Of a DNA stretch of 64,000 nt, positions 51,490 to 61,400 are shown one piece after another. This DNA comes from Taeniopygia guttata (Eukaryota; Chordata; Aves; Passeriformes; Estrildidae): NCBI RefSeq assembly GCF_048771995.1, contig NC_133063.1:23401810-23465809 (forward strand). The letters are read 5' to 3'. The notes under the pieces are model-generated. The model ran no database searches. It was not told the DNA's origin and saw only the letters and a list, made by a program, of their open reading frames with translations. The number at the start of each line of letters is the position of its first letter. Position 1 is the first letter of the stretch. Made by a program: the position numbers and the translations under genes.

Positions 51490-51935
51490 TCATTGGCCAA
51501 CAGGTGCTTCCTAAGCAGAATCATGGAGCAGATCCTCCTGGGGAACTTGGAAGATAAGAAGGCAATAGATGACAGGCAATGTGTCTTCACTAAGGCAAAT
51601 TTGACAATTTAGTGGCCTTCTATGAACACCTTTCAGTAAGTGAAAGGAGAGTGACTACAAGAAAGCTGGAGAGGTACTATTTACAAAGGTCTGTAGTGAT
51701 AGGACCAGGGGCAATGACTTTGAGGATGAGGAATGAGAGATTTAGATTAAATATGCAGAAGTTCTTTGCTGAAGGGGTGGTGAGGTGGATGCCCCATCCC
51801 TGGATATCTTCAAGGCCAGGTTGGATCAAGCTTGGAGCAGTTTAGTCTAGTGGAATGTTCCCTGTCCATGGTAGGGGTTTGGAAACAAGTGATCTTTGGG
51901 GATCTTTTGAACCAAAACCCTTCTGTGATGCTTTA
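51490..51935 (+). mobile_element. CR1 LINE, degraded
   Basis: The CR1 coding-region phrase TTCACTAAGGCAAATTTGAC is followed, after a deletion, by the 3' part (GTAGTGATAGGACCAGGGGC, GATGCCCCATCCCTGGATAT, CCTTCTGTGATGC). More diverged than the other copies. Confidence 0.8.
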
Positions 51936-52014
51936 CTATACCATGACACATTTTTTTACATAACTTTTCTGATATATTAATTTATTCATCCATAAAGAAC
52001 CACTTGAGGACTTA

Positions 52015-52545
52015 ATATGATCCCCTAAGTAAAAGAAGGCTCCATGCTGGAACAGCATTACTGTCCATGTGCTGCAGCTCCTTCAATGGTGCTCCAGCAC
52101 AGACTCTCTGTGGGCTATATCTTCCTTCAGGTCCATGCATCATCTCCAGTGTAGGGTTCCATATGACCTGCAGTGGATCTCTGCTCCACTGTGGACCTCC
52201 GTGGGCCTGCAGTGGCACAGCCTGCTTTACAGTGGGCTGTTGGGGAATATCTAAGAGCCTGGAGCACTTCCTACATGTCCTTCCTCAATGACTGTGGGGC
52301 CTGCAGAGTTGTTTCTGTCAGTTATTCTCACCCCTCTCAGCTGCTGTGCAGTGTTCTTTACCCTTTCCTAGATACCTTATAGCAGAGGTGTCAACAGCAT
52401 GGCTAAGGGGCTGAGCTTTGGGCAGCAGCAGGTCCATCTTGGAGCTGACTGGCTCTGTCTGAGATAGGGACAGCTTCTGATGTCTTTGACAGAAACCATC
52501 CCTGCAGCTCACTCACCACCAGAACCTTACCAGGGAATCCCAATG
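52015..52545. mobile_element. Unclassified interspersed repeat, possibly retroviral
   Basis: Moderately GC-rich block (GGCTCCATGCTGG, CAGCTGCTGTGCAGTGTTCT, CAGCAGCAGGTCCATCTTGG) that resembles a dispersed songbird repeat. No ends, duplication or coding capacity were seen. Confidence 0.35.
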
Positions 52546-52766
52546 CAGGCACTTACCTGGCAAAGAAGACTCCTTTTATTCTTAAGAAGGTTTTTTCAGG
52601 TTTCAGTACAGTGAAACTGGGAGGTGGATAGTCTCTCTTGGAATAAGAACTGCTGTAATTTTTCTGGTGGGGCAATGCATAAACTGCTATATAGTGATGC
52701 TTCTGGAAAATTGTAAAAAATATCTGCAGTGTTCCCACAGACAGAAAGAATTTAACAGGTTTACAG

Positions 52767-52815
52767 TTGTCATTTGCATAGATCTATCTTTTTATCTTGT
52801 CATTTGCATAGATCT
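52767..52815 (+). repeat. Direct repeat of an octamer-containing 19-mer
   Basis: TTGTCATTTGCATAGATCT occurs at 52767-52785 and 52797-52815, a 30-bp step. Each copy contains ATTTGCAT, the POU-family octamer. Confidence 0.85.
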
Positions 52816-54251
52816 TTTCATGTGGCAGTCTGAGAGCTGTGCTTGGCTTGTAGGCAATATCAGTGTCTGGCTAAAAGCAACAAATAAAGGCTACTTTTCA
52901 TTCTTTTCTCGAGATTCTTGTCATGATTAGGGAATCTGTTAGCTTTGGGAATTATGAGGGTTTTTTAGGGAATATTTTTTTAGGGAATGTGTTTTCTGTT
53001 ACCTTTTCTAAGCCTATTGCTTGGCTGTAATTTTACACATCAGTGGAGTTTCTTGCCTAATGTTACTGAGCAGAGCCGAGTTACTGAATGTGATGATAAA
53101 CTTCATAAGACTATTGAAGTTAGTATTTGCTGAAGAGAGACAGAGATTTCTCAACTTCATGTACTATCCTTGGACCTTATAAATTTCAATATTTATTTGA
53201 AACCCTTATATCCCCTTGAATTTTCATTATTATTGTTTGATTTGTTTCTTTATGGGTTTTTCTTTGTTGGGGTTTGGTTAGTTGGTTTGTTTAGGTTGTT
53301 TGGGTTTGAGGTTTTGTTATTGTGTAAAAATTATCAGGCAGTAACTATAACATTCTTTGTGTTTAAGAGATACCGGGATAGAGCTGCTCAATAAATCTTT
53401 TTCAGATTTAGTCCATCTCAGTAATGTGCTGATAGCTACTGTTCAGCACTGCATAGGGATGTGTGTGGGCAACAGAACAACATCTGTATGTAAATGTTAA
53501 TTTTTTTATTGATTATATGACACAGGAGAAATTTTGTGTTTGAATTCTATCTAGTTTTAAATTGGGGTGAATATGTATCTCTTGCTGTGTAAGGTACAAA
53601 AATAAACAAGTCACATATGGTTTATTGACAGCATTGTCTTCAGCAGCTTTTGTGTTTGGCATCCTTTCCCTCTTTTTCTGCTTTTTGGCTGTCCTGTCTC
53701 TTCTCTCTTTCTGGTTGTTTGTCAGACCTTGTTAGTAGTTCTAAAGTCTCACATTTAAGTTTGAAATATTATCAACTTTTTTTGACTCATCTGTAGAAAG
53801 GTGTCACATATGCATGAGAGCTCTTGGGATTGCAGCACTTGGTGCTCTCAGCTGTTAGACTCTACTGAGCCTGTTTTCTTCCTGTCTGTCCTCCCATTCC
53901 ACCTTGTTTCCTCCTCATGCTTTCTTTCTTGCGTCACTTGCAACCCAACAAACTGTCTGTCTGTGGTAATTTCTTACAGCATAAATTGTATTGCCGAATT
54001 GGAGTTTTGAAATGGGTAAAATGCCTCAGCAGGAGTCAGGCAAACATTTTCGCTAAATATACTATTAATGAAAATATTAGCTATAGTGGTTCTAGCAGGA
54101 AGATATTGAAAACCTTTTGTCAGCTTGAGACTATCTGAGAAATTGCTATTAATATTATTTGTGTTTTAATGATGTAATTTAAATTGCCAGAAGCTGATAA
54201 GGGATACAGTTGGAATATGCCTACAGCATGAAAAAAGTGAAACTTTAAAAG

Positions 54252-54926
54252 TGTCCTGGGGTGACTTTATGATGCTTGTATCCCCATTTGTCTGTTTAGC
54301 CATTAATAAATAGAAATCAGTTTTGCACCTTTAAGATTTGTTACAAGAGCAAAGGAGGGAGAGAAGAAGCACAGAGTTTGTTTTCAGGAGCCGCACTCAC
54401 TCCTCCACATTCCTGCTCCTGGACTGTGTTGTCTGCGGATGGACAGACAGCAGGACAGAGCTCTCCTTTGCTTTTAGTTAGTTTTAGCTAGCTGAGGCAG
54501 AGAAGTTCCCTGGACTGTGTTTTTCTCCTTTTCTTTGGACCCATTTAAACCTGCTCTGAACTGAACCCAGAAGAGCAGCAGCAGCTCGCACCTGAGGCCC
54601 ACCGGGCCGGGCCTGGGCCGCGGCATTTTCCAGCGCTGGAGGGACTGAGAAGAGACAGAGTGTGCTGAGCTACAGCCCACAGAGGGGACTTTCTGACTTT
54701 GTCATCTCTTCAGAGTGGCAAGAGGTTTTTTTGTTTAATGTTGGGGATTTTTTTTCTTTTTTTTTTATTTTTGTTTTTTTTTTTGTGCTGGTGAATGCTT
54801 TGCCGGTTAAATAAACAGGTTTTTTCCACTTCTTTCCCGAACCGCTTGTGGGAGAGGCCACTTGTATTTGGTTTCTAGAGGAATCCCTTTGGAGATTTTC
54901 TCCCAAATTTGCCCTAAACCGGGACA
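54252..54926 (+). mobile_element. Solo LTR of an endogenous retrovirus (ERVL-like)
   Basis: 675 bp starting TGTCC and ending GGACA, flanked by an exact 5-bp direct repeat AAAAG (54247-54251 and 54927-54931). AATAAA at 54810-54815 fixes the + orientation. There is no internal coding region or second LTR, so this is a recombined solo LTR. Five-bp duplication is usual for the ERVL class. Confidence 0.88.
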
Positions 54927-54989
54927 AAAAGGAGCAGTATGTGGGTAGAGCACAGGGCAGTGGTCTGTTTTGTTACTATTATGTATATA

Positions 54990-55300
54990 TATTTGCAGAA
55001 TTGTAGCAGCGTGTAGCTACAGTGATGATCATGATCCAGGGAAGCTACAACGGCGACAGGGAAAATAGACGAGACAAGTCTTTCTGAGTAGCACGAGAGT
55101 TCATTTTATTTCCCCCCTAACCCTGTGCTGGGGGGAGTAGGGGGGCAGAGGCCTGAGAGCCTGAGCAAAGCCCAGAGACCTGAGAGCGCTCAGACCCGGG
55201 GCTGGGAGGTTTTTATCAGGTGTCCCACGGGAGGAGCCTTAAAATCAGATTACAGCCTCCTCAGAACAGAGAGACTCCACACAGAATCATGTTACATATA
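54990..55300 (-). mobile_element. Possible LTR fragment, antisense
   Basis: A GC-richer block after the solo LTR. On the - strand it has a TATA-like GATAAAAACC (55211-55220) ahead of a stretch matching the feel of an LTR R region. No clear termini. Confidence 0.35.
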
Positions 55301-55430
55301 AGCACTACTTATGATTCTTTGTTATTTGTTTGTAAATTCCACAATATAAGCTATTTTGATATAATGGCATTTTTAAAAGTTGTTTTCATGAGTGGTTAGT
55401 AATTTAAAAATATGTTGGAACTATTTAATG

Positions 55431-55755
55431 CATGATGGAGGGTTTAATCCAGAGTTTTTATTCCGGCCTGCAGGCCTCTGAATGTAGCAGCAGCTCCAAG
55501 CAGAACTGCCCTGCAGCCTCTGAATCCAGTCACTGCTCCAGTGGATGTGATGGCCCAATCCCCCCCCCCCCCCCCCCCGGTGATGGAGGGCACCTTTTGA
55601 ACCTGCCCAGTCACTGACGCCCTTCTGGAATGCCAGGAGTGACAGTGCTGGCAGGAGTCAGGGTGGGGAAAGGAGGAGTGATTGACACAGAGGAGGACAC
55701 CTTCAGGGGAGAAACCAGGGTTCAGGGGTAAACCATGAAGGCACACCACAACAGG
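55431..55755. other. Unclassified GC-rich segment with a poly(C) run
   Basis: Contains 19 C at 55560-55578. Open on both strands for 60-100 codons but with no recognisable protein. Probably repeat-derived. Confidence 0.35.
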
Positions 55756-55975
55756 TGGACAATGTTAATCTTGGAGAAAATAATTATTAATTCCAAGCAA
55801 AATATGTGGCTGTTCAAGTCTGTTTTCTGCACATGAAGCCCTACTGCAATGTACTTTCCACGCATATCACCAGCAGTTTCCAGATTCTTGAGTGAGGAAG
55901 GTAGCAGAACAATGAGTTTTCAGACAGGATTGTTGGGGAAGTAAGTTTCAGGTAGTATCTGTGTAGACAAATATA

Positions 55976-56345
55976 TTCCCTTCCCTTCCCTTCCCTTCCC
56001 TTCCCTTCCCTTCCCTTCCCTTCCCTTCCCTTCCCTTCCCTTCCCTTCCCTTCCCTTCCCTTCCCTTCCCTTCCCTTCCCTTCCCTTCCCTTCCCTTCCC
56101 TTCCCTTCCCTTCCCTTCCCTTCCCTTCCCTTCCCTTCCCTTCCCTTCCCTTCCCTTCCCTTCCCTTCCCTTCCCTTCCCTTCCCTTCCCTTCCCTTCCC
56201 TTCCCTTCCCTTCCCTTCCCTTCCCTTCCCTTCCCTTCCCTTCCCTTCCCTTCCCTTCCCTTCCCTTCCCTTCCCTTCCCTTCCCTTCCCTTCCCTTCCC
56301 TTCCCTTCCCTTCCCTTCCCTTCCCTTCCCTTCCCTTCCCTTCCC
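55976..56345 (+). repeat. (TTCCC)74 satellite array
   Basis: 74 perfect copies of TTCCC in 370 bp, followed by about 87 bp of degenerate C/T repeats to 56432. The - strand is (GGGAA)n. The - strand ORF of 246 codons across it is a repeat artefact. Confidence 0.98.
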
Positions 56346-56432
56346 CTCCCCTCCCCTCCCTTCCCCTCCCTTCCCCTTCCTTCCCCTTCCTCTTCCCCTT
56401 CCTTCCCCTTCCTCTTCCTCTTCCCCTTCCTC
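56346..56432 (+). repeat. Degenerate edge of the TTCCC array
   Basis: Mixed CTCCC, TTCCCC and CTTCC units. Variants are confined to this right edge, suggesting the pure part expanded more recently. Confidence 0.9.
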
Positions 56433-58023
56433 AAAGGAGCTGAACCAAAATGATAAAGGACATTAAAATCCACCAACTTCAGGTACTGCAAGGAGGAGAC
56501 CTGTGCCAGAAATTCAGCAACTTTCCCATCTGCTCTGCTCTGGGCTGTTATGTGATCTCTTCTTCCCCTTCCCAGAGACAAAAGGGATCAACTGCCTTTT
56601 TATCCTAGGGCACACAATCAGCCTCTGTATTTTTTTTTCCCTGGGCATTTTTTCTGACCTTTTTTTGTTCTCCTGTTGGTGGATGTCTGGGTGTGTGGAG
56701 AGTAGGTTTCTGGGAATTAATTTATTCAGTCATTTTCTGTGCCTTAGAGCACCCCAATGCCTTGTTTGGTTGGTTGGTTTTTGTTGTTGTTAATAAGCAG
56801 GTCTTTTGATGTTTTTTCACTTTCACCTGCTGGTATCAATTTTTCTCATTGAAGAAAAGGGAGATATTGAAGGGCTTTTTCTCTTTAGAGGAAATACTCA
56901 TTCCAGGGCATTTTGTCCTGAAACTTGTCTCCAAAACAGAGACAGTATTGTTCACCCACACCTAGCCTCTGAATTAGGACAGTTTCTTTTTAGGCAGCTT
57001 TTGCTTTGCTTGCCAGCCCCCTTCATGGTTGACCACTAGTGGGAATTTACTATTGCTTCACTTAGTTCATAGGACAGCCAAAGTAATTTTCACTGATATT
57101 TAAAAACAAATTCAGTTCTGCTGAGACATCACTGTTGAATGGCACTTGCGTAATGCCATGCAACTGAACGGCCCAACCCATTGGATCAGATGAACTTCTA
57201 AACTGCTTATAAAGTAACTGCTTGCTAATTTTCTAAGTGATATTGATGCATTATAAATAATGTTATAAAGCCATATACATCTCACAGCATCAGTTACCTG
57301 GTTAAAGTAACAGATGCCTAATTTATGGATCTGTTTCTCTATACAAGTTATTTTGCCAATATTTTATTTTCACATGGCAGGTTAAAAGGGTTTAATATGT
57401 GTTCACTTCACTGCTACATTAGTGGTTAGAAGTCCTTTTGTCAGAAGGCAGTGCTAGTGTCCGTCTCTGTAATTTTTAATTTTTCACTGTGAAAATAAGG
57501 CAACACTTTGTTGCAAGCTGTCACATACATTCTGTTTTGATAGAAAAGATTCACTTGAGATATAAGACTAGGGGGTTTTTTAATAGTCCTAATGTTGGGT
57601 TTATGTTTTTCATTAGCACAGACAGTAGCAAACAGTAGTCTGTTTGCCATTGTTATTTGATCACAAAATTTCTGTGGAAAAAACAGACAGTGCCATGAAT
57701 ACTGAGTTAATACTGTAAATATTGGAGAATATTTTTGTTGCATATTTCATGTAAAATATAAACTCTCAAGCCTTCTGAAGTTAGGAAAAAAATGTATTTG
57801 CCAGCTTTTACTTCTGTGAGTTATATTTTCTGTTTCTAAAATTTATGCATCAGTAGTTTGATAGTAATTTTGAAACTATTCCCCATGCTCTAAACATACA
57901 TCTAAAAGTGTAGACTGTATGTAGTGCACACTGTTTTATTTCTGATCTTTGTTCAGAGGTACATAATTGTCCAAACATTTTTTCTACGTAAAAAGAGTTT
58001 ATTTTATCTCCCCTTATCATGTG

Positions 58024-58025
<2 letters not shown>

Positions 58026-58058
<33 letters not shown>
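58026..58058 (+). repeat. Poly(T) run, 33 T, next to a splice acceptor
   Basis: An uninterrupted T run ending 15 bp before the exon 2 boundary. It forms the polypyrimidine tract of that acceptor. Confidence 0.95.
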
Positions 58059-58059
<1 letters not shown>

Positions 58060-58073
58060 TCTGTTTCTTGTAG

Positions 58074-58453
58074 GTTAAAAAGTTATACCATCTCAGGGAA
58101 GCAGCAGCACAGTGTGGTTAGTAATGAACAGATGAGAACGAGTTAAACACTGCCTGGTAAACAACGTAATCACAGTGGCAACAGTGTACAAGCAAAGACA
58201 TCAAAGAGCAGGGGACTTTGGTGTTCCCATGTCAGTAGGAAACATGCCCAGGATCTCAGCTGCCAGAGTGCCTGCAATTTTTACATAGATTTATATAGGT
58301 CTTGTAACCATGTCTGTTAATGCGACAGAGAATGATCCTCCCAGATTCTTTGTGGGTGGAGAAGATGGAGAAGGATTATTGGATTCAGCCAGATCTACAG
58401 ATTATGAACACTTCTATGACCATGGGGAAGAAGAAGAGGAAGAGTATGACTCT
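58074..58453 (+). CDS. PPIP5K2: PPIP5K2 exon 2: 5' UTR and start codon
   Basis: Acceptor tttcttgtag after a 33-T tract, 236 bp of 5' UTR, ATG at 58310, donor gtaagt at 58454. Coding part begins [19 protein letters not shown] and ends in an acidic run before YDS. Three short upstream ORFs lie in the UTR (58124, 58132, 58229). Confidence 0.92.
58124..58288 (+). promoter_or_regulatory. Three short upstream ORFs in the PPIP5K2 leader
   Basis: ATGs at 58124 (3 codons), 58132 (4 codons, overlapping the first) and 58229 (19 codons, stop at 58286-58288) precede the main ATG. The third ends 21 bp before it and has a weak start context. Confidence 0.6.
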
Positions 58454-61400
58454 GTAAGTACTCTAGAGACACTTGTTTACTGTTCCTTGTTCTCAAGCAT
58501 TATTTTTGATTTCCAATTTTCTTTCAAAATGTTTTATAAAAATATTTTTTCAAAATATTTTTCAGTATTGAATTATTTTTCAAAAATGGCATTAGCTCAC
58601 GTAAGTCTAGTACTGAAATGGTGTTCTAAATTGAGATATTGTTCATATTCAGATAATGATGTGTCAGTAATATTTGGAAAAGAAGAATACCAGAAAATTA
58701 AGTATGCCTTGAACTGTGAAGTAGATGTGCTTTATTTTAGAGAGTTCTAGGGCAACTGAGATTGATGTGCATGATTTGGAGACTTAATTGGGATTCTGGG
58801 TATGAACTTGATGATGGCATAAGCCTCTGTTTTATTTATTTGGATAGTTGGACAAAAAAAAATTATTGGGAATTTTTCTTTTGTGTGCTGTCAGCTGCTT
58901 CAGAGTTAACTTTTGATTTTTTTCCCTTCATTGTCTTGGTATATTGAAAGTGCATTCTAAGTTCATCTTAATTATACCTTTGTTTATTATATCTATAAAG
59001 TGTTCTGAATTGTATTTTGAGCACTCTGCTCACCAATTTTTAGCTTGCTTGAGACAAACTCTTAATGGTATTATGCATGAGTCATCGTGTGATTTTTTTA
59101 ACTCTTTGTTGTTTGTTCCTTTTGCAACATTGCATTTTATGGAATAGATGTAATTTGCACTAATTGTGAATTCTTCTAAAATGTTTAAATGCAAGACAGC
59201 ATTGCTAAAGCACTTCCCATGATTAAAAGTAAGTGGGAAATGCGGAGTAGCAGTGCAAAATTAGCAGCTCAGGTAGCTCAATTCAGTGAGCCTATTTTGG
59301 CAAGAGAAGGTAGATGGCTAGGTTTTCAAAAGGTAGTAAGTTCAATTAAAAGGATTGCTCTGTGGGTTTTTTGTTTCCTTTGTAGAGCAAAATAGGTTGG
59401 CCTTTGCCTTTAGAAATACCACTGGCAGAAAAAAATACTGAAAGTTCAGCGTGAAAGTAAATATAGTGTATGCAAAAAAAGTGAAACTGTTTATGCACTA
59501 AATAGTTCATAAAACTAGAAAAGTAGTTTCTTGTTTTCTAATTTTTCTTTTCATAATTCACTTGTAATATTAGGTGATGAGAGGCCTTGTGACTGTTAGT
59601 TAGATATATAACAGTGACATAATTTAAAAACCAATTACTATTTAATTTCAGAGTAAGCCATCATTTTGTTTATTCAACACTCCCGACTTAGCCTTTGATC
59701 ATGTTTGTTTGTCTGTGGTAACAATACTCAAAAATAGTAATGTAGAGATTTTAAACGGTTTCATTCTTGAGGCATTTTTTGTGAGGATGCAGTGTGATAT
59801 GCTGTTATGTTGCATTTTTTTATCTGCTAGCAATTTACCTGAATTTTAAGAGAAAATAGCTGCTCTAATAATGTGCTGCTGAAACCCTGTTGTGTTTTGA
59901 GAACACATAAAAATTACTTTTCCCTTTCCCCTGCCTCCTTTCTAGCCACCAGAAAGACAAATTGCAGTTGGGATTTGTTCAATGGCTAAGAAATCAAAGT
60001 CCAAACCAATGAAAGAAATTCTTGAACGCCTCTCCATGTTTAAGTATATAACTGTGGTGATATTTGAAGAGGATGTTATTTTGAACGAGCCAGTAGAAAA
60101 TTGGCCTTTATGTGACTGTCTCATTTCTTTTCACTCTAAAGGTAAATCTTGTAATAATACCATAAATACTGGTGACATCTAAATTACTTAAGCTCTTTGA
60201 AAGTCCTTTGAGCTTTTTTGTCTAACAGTTTTTTTGGATTTTCCTAGGAAGTGACTATTTTGTCTTCTTTAATATAATACAACTGACTTGTAAAGTGTAA
60301 GTTTTTTAAATGACACTGTTTACATTGCTTAAGAAAGTCTTGCCTGACACAATATAAGAATAGCTGTCTCACTGGTAAATACATTTGAAGTCAGTGGAAA
60401 TAGTGATGTAATGCAAAGGATCCAAACTATTTACTGGTAATGTGTCTTGTAATTTTGTTTTTCTTAATAAACATTTTAGGGTTTCCACTGGACAAAGCAG
60501 TAGCTTATGCAAAACTCAGGAATCCATTCATAATCAATGACTTGAATATGCAGTATCACATACAAGACAGGTAAATGACACTAATCACCTTTTAAAGCAA
60601 GCTAGTTTTGTCAGAGGCTATATAAATCTGTTGTTATTGCATACAGTTCCAGTGTATTGTCCCTGCCCATGGTGGAGGGTTTGGAATTAGATGATTTTTA
60701 ACATCTTTTCTAATTCAAACCATCCTGTGATTCCATGATTGTACAGTAGTTTAAATAAAATTACAGTGAATGTTACACTTTATTAATGTATGCATAGTTT
60801 TCTGGAATGTGTCTTCAAGTGTGTTTTTTTCTTTTGCTGTTTTTACATTGATGTATCTGAAGATTTACCAATGCTGATACATTTTTCTAAAGCTTAGCAA
60901 ATAAAAAAGTTTAAATTCTTAAAATACACGTAGGATAAGTATGTGTAGCAGCTGTACAAGCTCAGATAATTGTAGCATTCATGTGATTTACAGTATTTTT
61001 TTTCTGTGAAGATGATACTTAACAGATGTTATTAGTACTCAAAGGTCATGTGGTTATTGAAAGCAAATTTTCTTTTGGAGCTGAGGTCATGTATAGCAAA
61101 CATTAATAAAACAACAGTAAGCAAAATACGCTAACACTGAAACCTTCTGAACAGTGAGAAGACTTGCTATTTTGGATGCCTTAAGTTAGTGTTCTGTATA
61201 AAGCTGAACAATTGAAAATCTCCTTTAACAAGACAATTGTTTTGTGCAGATGTCTGTTGCACTGCCAGATAGAAAAGGACTGGCATTGCAAAGTGCATTT
61301 TTATTGATGTTGAAGAGATCACTGCGAAGGTACAGCTGTGTCAATGACCTTTAAAGCATTATATTAGTAAATAGAGTATTATATATGTAACCTTACCCTG

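Larger units (their letters stand above)
48816..58073 (+). other. PPIP5K2 first intron (repeat-rich)
   Basis: About 9.3 kb. It holds a G4-like motif (49.28 kb), a CR1 copy (51.5-51.9), an unclassified repeat (52.0-52.5), a duplicated octamer block (52.8), a solo LTR (54.25-54.93), unclassified segments (55.0-55.75) and the TTCCC array (56.0-56.4). No gene was recognised within it. Confidence 0.75.

Noticed and set aside
55841..56581. A 246-codon ORF on the - strand rich in Glu-Gly-Lys-Gly-Arg
   Set aside because: It is the translation of the TTCCC array. A pentamer without stops stays open in all frames on that strand.
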